Below, one piece after another: positions 7,192-12,452 of a stretch of 12,452 nt of DNA. A model generated the notes under the pieces. It did no database searches, had not been told where the DNA came from, and worked only from the letters and a program-made list of their open reading frames with translations. How positions within the stretch are numbered: the stretch's first letter is position 1; each line of letters opens with the position of its first letter. Both the position numbers and the translations under genes were made by a program. Source of the DNA: Gammaproteobacteria bacterium. Its GTDB lineage: Bacteria > Pseudomonadota > Gammaproteobacteria > BMS3Bbin11. Location: assembly GCA_030597275.1 (NCBI GenBank), contig JAUVSB010000022.1:1-12452 (forward strand). The letters are read 5' to 3'.

Positions 7192-8044
7192 GATGGGTAC
7201 CCTTTACAGCGGCAACAAAGAGGTCAGCCAGGTGTGGCGTAGTGACTTCACCAAACTCTTTCAGGCGGGTAGCATCTGTATTTTCAAAAATCATTATGGC
7301 TTCATCAAGCAGGTCTTTTTCATAAACAGGATGTAGTTTTCTCGCCTCAGCCGCAGAATCTTTTGAGGTCTTCAACTGGGTGAAGTGATTGCCTATCTCT
7401 TCAATAGGCATGTTTATGATAATTCTGCCTTTATTGATAATCATAATATCAGTGAGAATATGTTCTATTTCTTCGATCTGATGTGTGGTGATGAGTATTG
7501 AACGTTGCGGGTCCATGTATTCATTGATCAATTGATCATAAAACTCGGTGCGATAAATAATATCCAGGCCTAATGTCGGTTCATCAAGTACCAGCATGCG
7601 GGCATTGATTCCCATGACTATTGCAAGATGTAACTGTGTTTTCATGCCTTTGGATAATTGTTTGACACGGTGAGTTTGTTTTACATCTGTGCGGGCAAGA
7701 AAATTAAGAGATTTACTTAAATCATAGGAAGGGTGAGTCGACTTCATCAGCTGAAGCAGCTGGTCGACACGAATCCATTCAGGTAATGAAGCGACATCTG
7801 ATATATAACTCAGGTCATGCATGATCTCCGCACGATCAATGCGTGGATTGCGTCCAAACACCTCAAGCTCACCTCGGTATTTGATCAGCCCCAGTATTGC
7901 TTTTAATGTAGTGGATTTTCCTGCACCATTAGGCCCGACCAGACCCACTACCCGACCCGGCCTGATTTGAAAATCAACATGATCGACGGCGCGGAAACGG
8001 CCATAGTTTTTCGTCAAACCTTTAGCGGTGATCAAACAATTCAT
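7184..8044 (-). CDS. ABC-2 type exporter ATP-binding protein
   Basis: This cytoplasmic ATPase of the exporter is 286 aa. Walker A GPNGAGKST is at 37-45, signature LSKGM at 130-134 followed by KTQLHLA, Walker B LVLDEP at 151-156 with Glu155, D-loop GLD, and switch His188. The Q-loop region reads YISDVASLPEWIRV (80-93), with no Gln at the usual place. The LSKGMKTQL signature and the ISDVASLP segment together mark a known exporter subgroup rather than the peptide-importer ATPases nearby. The C-terminal 80 residues form a small accessory region. It is the first gene of a two-gene operon, transcribed toward dppF, and its function beyond export is unknown. The start ATG 8044 has only a weak GGAT in front. 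Confidence 0.88.
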   Translation of the reverse strand: MNCLITAKGLTKNYGRFRAVDHVDFQIRPGRVVGLVGPNGAGKSTTLKAILGLIKYRGELEVFGRNPRIDRAEIMHDLSYISDVASLPEWIRVDQLLQLMKSTHPSYDLSKSLNFLARTDVKQTHRVKQLSKGMKTQLHLAIVMGINARMLVLDEPTLGLDIIYRTEFYDQLINEYMDPQRSILITTHQIEEIEHILTDIMIINKGRIIINMPIEEIGNHFTQLKTSKDSAAEARKLHPVYEKDLLDEAIMIFENTDATRLKEFGEVTTPHLADLFVAAVKGTHHD

Positions 8045-8081
8045 TTATTATCCGGTAACGTGCCTTATGCGTATTTATCAT

Positions 8082-8087
8082 AGTATA
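8082..8087 (-). promoter_or_regulatory. possible -10 box for the ABC-2 exporter operon
   Basis: Read on the - strand this is TATACT (5 of 6 bases), 38 bases before the ATPase start, in the 103-bp gap between the divergent exporter and hydrolase genes. The matching -35 position is poor, so the call is weak. I see no good promoter for the hydrolase in the same gap. Confidence 0.25.
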
Positions 8088-8147
8088 ACCCATTGCAGGC
8101 TAGACTAACGTGGCTGTTTCCCAGAGTATCAATCAAACATTGACAGA

Positions 8148-9041
8148 ATGAAGAAGCTAACTGTTTCAGAACTATTTGAGCAGGGGCTGTGTTTACTGCC
8201 GAAGCAAAGATGGGTGGAAGTTGCTGGCATCAAGCTTAACATCCTCGAGTGGGGTGATCCCGATAAGCCTGGTTTGTTATTTATTCATGGTGGCGCTGCA
8301 CATGCCAGTTGGTGGCGTTTTATCGCTCCGCACTTTCTTCCTGATTATCATTGTATTGCTGTTGACCTGAGCGGGCATGGTGATAGTGCAAGAAGGTCGA
8401 CATATTCATCAGATCTTTGGCGCGAGGAGGTGCTTGGCCTGGCCAGAGATCGATCCGTTTTTCATAGTACCCCTGTCATCATCGGTCATAGCATGGGTGG
8501 TCTGTTAGCAATCAGGGCAGCAGCAGTACTCGCTACAAATTTACCCGGACTGATTATTATCGACTCAGCTGTTCGGCCCGTTAGCCTGAATGCGGGTAAG
8601 CGTCGCAGAGGTCACGAACTATTAGGTAAGAGAAGGGTCTATGAAAGTCGTCAGCAGGCACAGACAAGATTTCGCCTAATTCCACCACAGCCCAGCAAGA
8701 ATGAAATATTGCTGGAGTATATTGCCGCAGAATCAGTAATACAGTGTGGTGATGGCTGGACATGGAAGTATGACCCGAGTGCATTTCGTGACTTGCAAGC
8801 CACTTCGGTCTTTGACGAGTTGAAGGAGATAACTGCGCCAACGTTCATTATCCGTGGCCAGGCTAGTAGGATACTTGATAAAGAAACAGCAGATAATATG
8901 CAATCTGAAATCAGGGCAGCTGAGGATGTGGTAGAAATTGCTGATGCCTTTCATCATGTCATGCTGGAGCAGCCGGCCGCCCGGATAGAAGCAATTAGAT
9001 CAGTATTAAAGAGATGGGGCATGAATCAGATTCAGGACTAA
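8148..9041 (+). CDS. alpha/beta hydrolase fold protein
   Basis: This is a 297-aa soluble hydrolase of unknown substrate. The order of motifs fits the fold: first strands ending at HGG (47-49, oxyanion hole side), AVDLSGHGDS (71-80), the nucleophile elbow GHSMGG with Ser115, a cap region at about 135-215 rich in Arg and Gln, and a C-terminal HHVMLEQP with catalytic His269 or His270. The place where family members often have the acid Asp (IRG-x-x-S-D) reads IRGQASRILD, so Arg241 stands there; Asp244 or another residue may serve. There is no signal peptide, so it should be cytoplasmic. Start ATG 8148 has almost no Shine-Dalgarno and no earlier ATG/GTG is near in frame. The stop codon lies inside a heptamer repeat. 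The sequence would suit an esterase, lactonase or epoxide-hydrolase-like enzyme, but I cannot choose between them. Confidence 0.85.
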   Translation: MKKLTVSELFEQGLCLLPKQRWVEVAGIKLNILEWGDPDKPGLLFIHGGAAHASWWRFIAPHFLPDYHCIAVDLSGHGDSARRSTYSSDLWREEVLGLARDRSVFHSTPVIIGHSMGGLLAIRAAAVLATNLPGLIIIDSAVRPVSLNAGKRRRGHELLGKRRVYESRQQAQTRFRLIPPQPSKNEILLEYIAAESVIQCGDGWTWKYDPSAFRDLQATSVFDELKEITAPTFIIRGQASRILDKETADNMQSEIRAAEDVVEIADAFHHVMLEQPAARIEAIRSVLKRWGMNQIQD

Positions 9042-9054
9042 GGACTAAGGATTA
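9034..9054 (-). repeat. tandem heptamer repeat across the hydrolase stop codon
   Basis: Three 7-base units read aggacta, aggacta, aggatta on the + strand. On the - strand they are taatcct, tagtcct, tagtcct, that is AGTCCT-type heptamers of the same kind as in dppD at 4171-4212. The hydrolase stop codon TAA (9039-9041) spans the first unit boundary. Confidence 0.65.
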
Positions 9055-9065
9055 TTTCTGAGCTA

Positions 9066-9176
9066 TTACATGTCAGCTGGGATGCGAGCATCTTCAGGTG
9101 ATTCTACGATCGCCTGCGCCAATAACTTGTAAAGCAGTGTCAGTATCAGCGGTAAAATAAAAACCTTGCATATCAT
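9066..9176 (-). CDS. possible 36-aa membrane small protein
   Basis: An ATG frame on the - strand encodes 36 residues. It begins MICKVFILPLILTLLYKLLA, a hydrophobic stretch long enough to cross the membrane, followed by a polar acidic tail ending IPADM. The shape (one membrane helix plus charged tail) resembles known bacterial small membrane proteins, and it starts just upstream of, and divergent from, the iscR promoter. No Shine-Dalgarno is visible before the ATG and the family is not one I recognise. It may be real or chance; the 222-bp gap between the hydrolase and iscR holds nothing else except the heptamers and the iscR control region. Confidence 0.3.
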   Translation of the reverse strand: MICKVFILPLILTLLYKLLAQAIVESPEDARIPADM

Positions 9177-9183
9177 CGGATAA

Positions 9184-9212
9184 TTGACAGCAGTGGCCTC
9201 TTCTAATACAAT
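9184..9212 (+). promoter_or_regulatory. iscR promoter (sigma-70 type)
   Basis: TTGACA (9184-9189, perfect -35) and TACAAT (9207-9212, 5 of 6 for -10) are exactly 17 bp apart, giving a predicted transcript start near 9219-9220. It is the best promoter in the window. A type 1 IscR-like operator begins on the last two bases of the -10 box. Confidence 0.85.
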
Positions 9213-9235
9213 AACCGAGTAAATTAGTCAGGAAT
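9211..9235 (+). promoter_or_regulatory. IscR type 1-like operator over the iscR transcript start
   Basis: The 25 bases match the E. coli type 1 IscR consensus, as I remember it, at about 22 positions: ATA-x-CCGA-x-T on the left, an AAAT/T centre, and AGTCAGG then AT on the right. The arms form an imperfect palindrome around the AT-rich middle. Its position from the -10 box to just past the predicted start would block RNA polymerase, as in E. coli iscR autorepression. In E. coli this site type is bound by [2Fe-2S]-IscR only, which conflicts with the ligand-free IscR encoded next to it. Confidence 0.75.
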
Positions 9236-9263
9236 AGCCAAACAGGGCATTCAGGAGATTAAA

Positions 9264-9752
9264 ATGAGATTATCATCAAAAGGTCAGATTGCAATTTCAG
9301 GCATGATGTTTCTTGCCATACATGGCAAAGGGCGAGCAATGACAGCGGCTCAAATAGCTGAGGATCAGGATATTTCTGTATCCTATATTGAGCAATTATT
9401 CGCGAATTTAAGAGAAAGCGATCTTATTGAAGGTGTGCGTGGTCCAGGTGGCGGTTATCGGCTGGCAGTTCCTGCTGAGGAAATCACAGTTGCAGACATT
9501 GTTACCTCTGTAGACGATCGTACCTATACTATGCGTGAAACGGTTATTCCACATTATGGCGATAATGTTCGCTATCTGAGCCAGGTGATGTGGAGTTCAC
9601 TAAGCCGAAGCATATATCAGTTCCTACATAACATCACACTCAAGGAATGCATCGAACGGGCAGGTGAAGGTGATTTTATCGGTGGTGTTCCTGCAGGTTT
9701 GCTAAAAACCGGAAATACTGGTGATTATGCAAATATAAGAGAAGCTGGCTGA
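9264..9752 (+). CDS. iscR: IscR-like Rrf2 family regulator lacking all Fe-S ligands
   Basis: IscR is a dimeric winged-helix regulator of Fe-S biogenesis; this copy is 162 aa, the same as E. coli. The DNA-binding half is well kept: MRLSSKGQIAIS, then ISVSYIEQLFANLRE (recognition helix, with Glu43 and Gln44), then the wing VRGPGGGYRL at 58-67. The segment 80-110 aligns with E. coli without gaps, from SVDD to MW, and the tail motif FLHNITL is present. The cluster ligands are all changed: C92E, C98Y, C104Y, H107Q. The only cysteine is Cys129, in the dimer/tail region. It should therefore be unable to bind the usual [2Fe-2S] cluster. ATG 9264 has AGGAG at 9253-9257. The frame is intact and codon use ordinary, so this is not decay. 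It is followed by iscU, not iscS. Confidence 0.88.
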   Translation: MRLSSKGQIAISGMMFLAIHGKGRAMTAAQIAEDQDISVSYIEQLFANLRESDLIEGVRGPGGGYRLAVPAEEITVADIVTSVDDRTYTMRETVIPHYGDNVRYLSQVMWSSLSRSIYQFLHNITLKECIERAGEGDFIGGVPAGLLKTGNTGDYANIREAG

Positions 9753-9768
9753 GAATTTTTAAATATTC

Positions 9769-9777
9769 TGCTATAAT
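9769..9777 (+). promoter_or_regulatory. extended -10 promoter of iscU
   Basis: TGCTATAAT is a perfect extended -10 element (TATAAT at 9772-9777), 60 bases before iscU and 17 bases after the iscR stop codon. A 4-of-6 -35 (CTGAGA, 9749-9754) lies 17 bp upstream and overlaps the iscR stop. iscU can therefore be transcribed apart from iscR. Confidence 0.65.
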
Positions 9778-9836
9778 AAGCAAAGCCTTATAAACGTTAT
9801 TATTAATGTTAAAAAGTAAAGAAAACGGAGAAAATC

Positions 9837-10235
9837 ATGGCCTATAGTGAAAAAGTACTGGATCATTATGAACATCCCAGAAATGTAGGGACGCTTGATA
9901 AAGATGCTCCAAACGTAGGCACTGGAATGGTTGGCGCACCCGCTTGTGGTGATGTCATGCGACTACAGATTCAGGTGGATGACAATGGCATTATCGAAGA
10001 TGCCAAATTCAAGACCTACGGTTGTGGATCCGCCATTGCTTCAAGCTCTTTGGTAACTGAATGGATGAAGGGCAAAACCCTTGATGAAGCTGGTGAGATC
10101 AAGAATACCGCCATTGCTGAAGAACTGGCGCTGCCTCCAGTCAAAATTCATTGCTCAGTACTGGCAGAAGATGCAATTACTGCCGCTATTGCTGATTTGA
10201 AGGAAAAATCTGCTAAAAATAATGAAGCGGCCTGA
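9837..10235 (+). CDS. iscU: iron-sulfur cluster assembly scaffold IscU
   Basis: IscU holds nascent [2Fe-2S] clusters built with sulfur from IscS and passes them on with the chaperones HscA/HscB. The 132 aa align with E. coli IscU (128 aa) nearly end to end. Ligands Cys37, Cys63 and Cys106, plus His105 and Asp39, are all present (APACGD, YGCGSA, KIHCS). LPPVK at 99-103, the HscA recognition motif, is intact, which implies that an HscBA chaperone pair exists elsewhere in the genome. ATG 9837 has GGAG at 9827-9830, six bases away. It has its own promoter in the 84-bp gap after iscR and a terminator directly downstream, so no iscA, hscB, hscA or fdx follows in this transcript. iscS, normally between iscR and iscU, is missing. 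Confidence 0.96.
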   Translation: MAYSEKVLDHYEHPRNVGTLDKDAPNVGTGMVGAPACGDVMRLQIQVDDNGIIEDAKFKTYGCGSAIASSSLVTEWMKGKTLDEAGEIKNTAIAEELALPPVKIHCSVLAEDAITAAIADLKEKSAKNNEAA

Positions 10236-10273
10236 TTCTGCTTAGTCTATAAAGCGTTACTCAATAATATGCG

Positions 10274-10303
10274 AGCCGCTGTATGTTTACAGCGGCTTTT
10301 TTT
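10274..10303 (+). terminator. intrinsic terminator of iscU
   Basis: AGCCGCTGTA and TACAGCGGCT form a perfect 10-bp GC-rich stem with a TGTT loop, followed by a run of seven T (10297-10303). It lies 38 bases after the iscU stop and should end the iscR-iscU transcript. Confidence 0.93.
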
Positions 10304-10328
10304 GTGCCTGAACGTACTGTAATAACTG

Positions 10329-11384
10329 ATGACTCACACTTTTCAATTCGATGATTTGCCCCGTGCCTATCCTGTTTTAATAATCAGCGGAGACATTCGC
10401 ACTGTCCCGGAAGATTTTATAGTCGAAGAACAGCTCGGTTTTACTGCCAGCGGTGAAGGAGAACATGTTTTTCTTCAGATTAGAAAAACAGGAAGGAATA
10501 CAGAGGATGTTGCCCACCTTCTTGCGCGTCATGCTGGTATAACAAGAAAGTCAGTCAGTTATGCAGGTCTGAAAGACAGAAATGCACTTACTTCGCAGTT
10601 CTTCAGTGTACATCTACCAGGGAAACAGGACCCTGACTGGCAACAGCTTGCAGATAATACTCTTGAGATTCTTTCAGTCAGCAGGCATCAGAAAAAGCTC
10701 AGAAGAGGCGCGCTTAGTCGTAATAATTTTTGCTTGCTGATGCGTGAGTTTACCGGCAATAAAGATGATACAGAGCGGCGTTTGCATAAGATCAAACAGC
10801 ATGGCGTGCCAAATTATTTCACATCACAACGATTTGGGCACAATGCCAATAACCTGGTTTATGCAGAACAGATGTTATTAGACGGTAAACGGGTAAAAGA
10901 CAGATTTAAAAGGAACATCTATTACTCAGCAGCACGATCCTGGTTATTTAACCTGGTCCTGGCAGAAAGAATACGCAGGGATGACTGGAACAGAGCCATA
11001 GCGGGTGACAGTATGATGCTTAACGGCTCGAGATCTTGTTTTAAAGTTGAGACGGTAGATGAAGAGATAATAAACAGGGTGAATGAATTTGATATCCACC
11101 CGACGGCACCGCTCTGGGGCAGCGGTGATGCCATGGTGACAGCTGAAGCAGCTGAAATAGAGAGCGCAATACTCAGTGAATGGCAAGCTTGGACAACAGG
11201 CCTGGAAAAAGCACGGATGGATCTGGCACGCCGGGCGATGCGTGTGTCGGTGGCAGATTTGTCCTGGGACTGGCTTGAGGATGATCAGCTGCAGCTGAAG
11301 TTTTCATTACCGCCGGGGTGTTATGCAACGGCGGTTCTACGTGAGCTCGGGAAATTTACTGAGCCTGAAAGAAAACAGAGGTGA
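10329..11384 (+). CDS. truD: tRNA pseudouridine(13) synthase TruD
   Basis: TruD converts U13 to pseudouridine in certain tRNAs such as tRNA-Glu. At 351 aa it matches E. coli (349). N-terminal marks are VPEDFIVEE (26-34) and GEGEHVFLQIRKTGRNT (42-58). The catalytic motif YAGLKDRNA has Asp83 as the nucleophilic aspartate (Asp80 in E. coli). KKLRRGAL and GVPNYFTSQRFG follow, then YYSAARSWLFN leading into the TruD-specific insertion, and a C-terminal LPPGCYATAVLREL that closes the active site. ATG 10329 is only 25 bases after the iscU terminator and has a poor Shine-Dalgarno; I see no clear separate promoter, so it may depend on read-through or on a weak promoter overlapping the terminator. The usual neighbours of this gene in enterobacteria (ispF, surE) are absent. 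It converges on purU with 26 bases between the stops. Confidence 0.95.
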   Translation: MTHTFQFDDLPRAYPVLIISGDIRTVPEDFIVEEQLGFTASGEGEHVFLQIRKTGRNTEDVAHLLARHAGITRKSVSYAGLKDRNALTSQFFSVHLPGKQDPDWQQLADNTLEILSVSRHQKKLRRGALSRNNFCLLMREFTGNKDDTERRLHKIKQHGVPNYFTSQRFGHNANNLVYAEQMLLDGKRVKDRFKRNIYYSAARSWLFNLVLAERIRRDDWNRAIAGDSMMLNGSRSCFKVETVDEEIINRVNEFDIHPTAPLWGSGDAMVTAEAAEIESAILSEWQAWTTGLEKARMDLARRAMRVSVADLSWDWLEDDQLQLKFSLPPGCYATAVLRELGKFTEPERKQR

Positions 11385-11410
11385 AGTACAGAGAATAAAA
11401 AACTAAAGCC

Positions 11411-12280
11411 TCACCATTCTGCAAACACGACCGTACGGTTCTGATGCAGCAATATCCGGTCTTCTGCATGCCAGCGCACGGCGCGTGCAAGGACGTTGCG
11501 TTCTATATCGCGTCCAAACTCTTTCAGTTCGTCCACTTCATGACGATGTGACACACGTTTTACATCCTGCTCGATGATGGGACCTTCGTCCAGATCTTCA
11601 GTGACGTAATGTGCGGTAGCGCCGATCAATTTCACCCCGCGTTCGGCGGCACGGCGGTAGGGGTCGGCACCAATGAAGGCAGGCAGGAAGGAATGATGGA
11701 TGTTGATGATCTTCTGCGGATAATGACTGACAAAGTCGGCTGACAGGATTTGCATGTAGCGGGCAAGTACCACCAGGTCAGTGTTATCCGACAGCAATTC
11801 GAGTATTTGCTGTTCAGCCTCGGCCTTGTTATCAGGATTGACCGGAACATGGTGAAAGCTGGCACCAAATGATTCTACTGCGGCCTCGGTATCCCTGTGG
11901 TTGCTGATGACATGTGTGACATCGATAGGAAGCTGACCCCGTGACCAGCGCCACAGCAGTTCCAGCAGGGCATGATCCTGTTTGGAAACCAGTATCGCAG
12001 TGCGTTTACGTTCTGCGGCATAGCTGATGCGCCAGTCCATGTTGTAGGGACGGGCAACCGTCTCTGCGAAGGATTGCTCAAGCAGGGTCCTGCTGGTATT
12101 GAGATGCGGTGTCTGGAATTCCAGTCGCATCAGAAAGGTGCCATCCTCGGGGTCACTGGAATGCTGGTCCAGGGCCGTAATGTTGGCGCCATGGTGATAG
12201 AGAAAGTTTGATACAGTGGCAACAATGCCGGGCTTGTCATCGCAGCTGATCAGCAGTCGTGCAGTGGTTTCAGGATTCAT
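11411..12280 (-). CDS. purU: formyltetrahydrofolate deformylase PurU
   Basis: PurU hydrolyses 10-formyl-tetrahydrofolate to tetrahydrofolate and formate, which balances one-carbon pools and supplies formate for PurT. The 289 aa (280 in E. coli) begin with an ACT regulatory domain at about 7-80 (LLISCDDKPGIVATVSNFL), followed by a formyltransferase domain from about 92. The catalytic triad of the fold is Asn193, His195 (IINIHHSFLPAF) and Asp231 (TEDLDEGPII). Further conserved stretches are ARYMQILS and GVKLIGATAHYV. The ACT domain suggests regulation by small ligands, glycine and methionine in E. coli. The region looks more GC-rich than the genes to its left. The start ATG 12280 has only a weak Shine-Dalgarno. 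Confidence 0.95.
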   Translation of the reverse strand: MNPETTARLLISCDDKPGIVATVSNFLYHHGANITALDQHSSDPEDGTFLMRLEFQTPHLNTSRTLLEQSFAETVARPYNMDWRISYAAERKRTAILVSKQDHALLELLWRWSRGQLPIDVTHVISNHRDTEAAVESFGASFHHVPVNPDNKAEAEQQILELLSDNTDLVVLARYMQILSADFVSHYPQKIINIHHSFLPAFIGADPYRRAAERGVKLIGATAHYVTEDLDEGPIIEQDVKRVSHRHEVDELKEFGRDIERNVLARAVRWHAEDRILLHQNRTVVFAEW

Positions 12281-12302
12281 CGTCTACAGAACTGTGCTGT
12301 TA

Positions 12303-12381
12303 CTATATAATATCTAAACATGATCTAATTATGGCTAAATAATGACTAATAATAACTATTTATTGGCTGTTTTTTAACTTG
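12303..12381. repeat. phased CT(A) steps every 10-11 bp upstream of purU
   Basis: In the 144-bp AT-rich gap upstream of purU, CTAT or CTAA begins at 12303, 12314, 12325, 12335, 12346 and 12356, with further CT steps at 12367 (CTGT) and 12378 (CTTG). The spacings are 11, 11, 10, 11, 10, 11, 11, averaging about one helical turn. Units are degenerate, roughly CTAAWWATGA. This could mark intrinsically curved DNA or a row of protein contacts on one face. Confidence 0.45.
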
Positions 12382-12385
12382 TTAA
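12374..12385. repeat. 12-bp palindrome TTAACTTGTTAA
   Basis: TTAAC and GTTAA flank a TT centre, giving a small perfect inverted repeat 40 bases before the possible gene at 12425. It might be an operator half-turn site but is AT-rich and could be chance. Confidence 0.25.
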
Positions 12386-12424
12386 TCATATCAGCTACAG
12401 CGATCACATCACAGGCAGGGCTAG

Positions 12425-12452
12425 ATGGCAAATAACAAAATTCGACTCGAAC
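12425..12452 (+). CDS. start of a gene running off the right edge, unidentified
   Basis: ATG 12425 opens a frame (MANNKIRLE...) that stays open to the window end. GGCAGGG lies about 5-12 bases upstream as a possible ribosome binding site. The amino-acid content is ordinary for a bacterial N-terminus and the placement, divergent from purU, is sensible. Nine codons are too few to name it. Confidence 0.4.

Noticed and set aside
7642..7656. LSKGM instead of LSGGQ and no Gln in the Q-loop of the exporter ATPase.
   Set aside because: As I recall, this is normal for the ABC-2 exporter subgroup with LSKGMKTQL signatures, so not an anomaly.
9081..9092. Perfect hairpin GATGCGAGCATC downstream of the hydrolase.
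   Set aside because: The stem is five base pairs with a two-base loop and no following T-run, so it is not a terminator.
9264..9752. Loss of IscR ligands caused by a frameshift or sequencing error.
   Set aside because: The altered segment aligns without gaps and is followed by conserved FLHNITL in the same frame, so a local frameshift cannot explain it.
10548..10558. Short TCAG tandem in truD.
   Set aside because: It is only two to three units inside a conserved coding segment, explained by codon choice.

Overview
The window looks like part of a gammaproteobacterial chromosome. The Dpp proteins, IscU, TruD, PurU and the QueD fragment all read like E. coli orthologues over their whole length, while base composition is moderate and fairly AT-rich between genes. 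I cannot name a genus. There is no rRNA, tRNA, CRISPR array, insertion sequence or phage gene, and coding density is high.

Layout, left to right. The 3' end of queD (queuosine/7-deazaguanine pathway) enters from the left edge. After about 370 bp holding only one doubtful small ORF comes a complete five-gene dipeptide transporter operon, dppABCDF (666-6175), with 3-bp gaps or overlaps between genes. Pointing the other way is a two-gene ABC-2 type exporter (ATPase 8044-7184, permease 7191-6220). An alpha/beta hydrolase (8148-9041) is followed by a short iron-sulfur locus of iscR (9264-9752) and iscU (9837-10235), closed by a strong intrinsic terminator. truD (tRNA pseudouridine-13 synthase) follows on the + strand and meets purU (formyltetrahydrofolate deformylase, - strand) convergently. 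The right edge may hold the first nine codons of another + strand gene.

How the genes work together. DppA captures peptides in the periplasm, DppB and DppC form the channel, and DppD and DppF hydrolyse ATP. IscR normally senses Fe-S status through a [2Fe-2S] cluster and controls the isc operon, and IscU is the scaffold on which clusters are built. Other genes appear to be independent housekeeping functions.

The most interesting part is the isc locus. The IscR here aligns without gaps to E. coli IscR as I remember it, yet all four cluster ligands are replaced (C92E, C98Y, C104Y, H107Q). Even so, the gene is preceded by a near-consensus promoter and a very good match to the type 1 operator that in E. 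coli only cluster-loaded IscR binds. The cysteine desulfurase gene iscS that normally sits between iscR and iscU is absent, as are iscA, hscBA and fdx, and iscU has its own extended -10 promoter. Two other unexplained structures stand out: AGTC-cored heptamer tandem repeats built into two gene boundaries (the dppD start and the hydrolase stop), and a run of CT(A) steps spaced 10-11 bp apart upstream of purU that looks helically phased.
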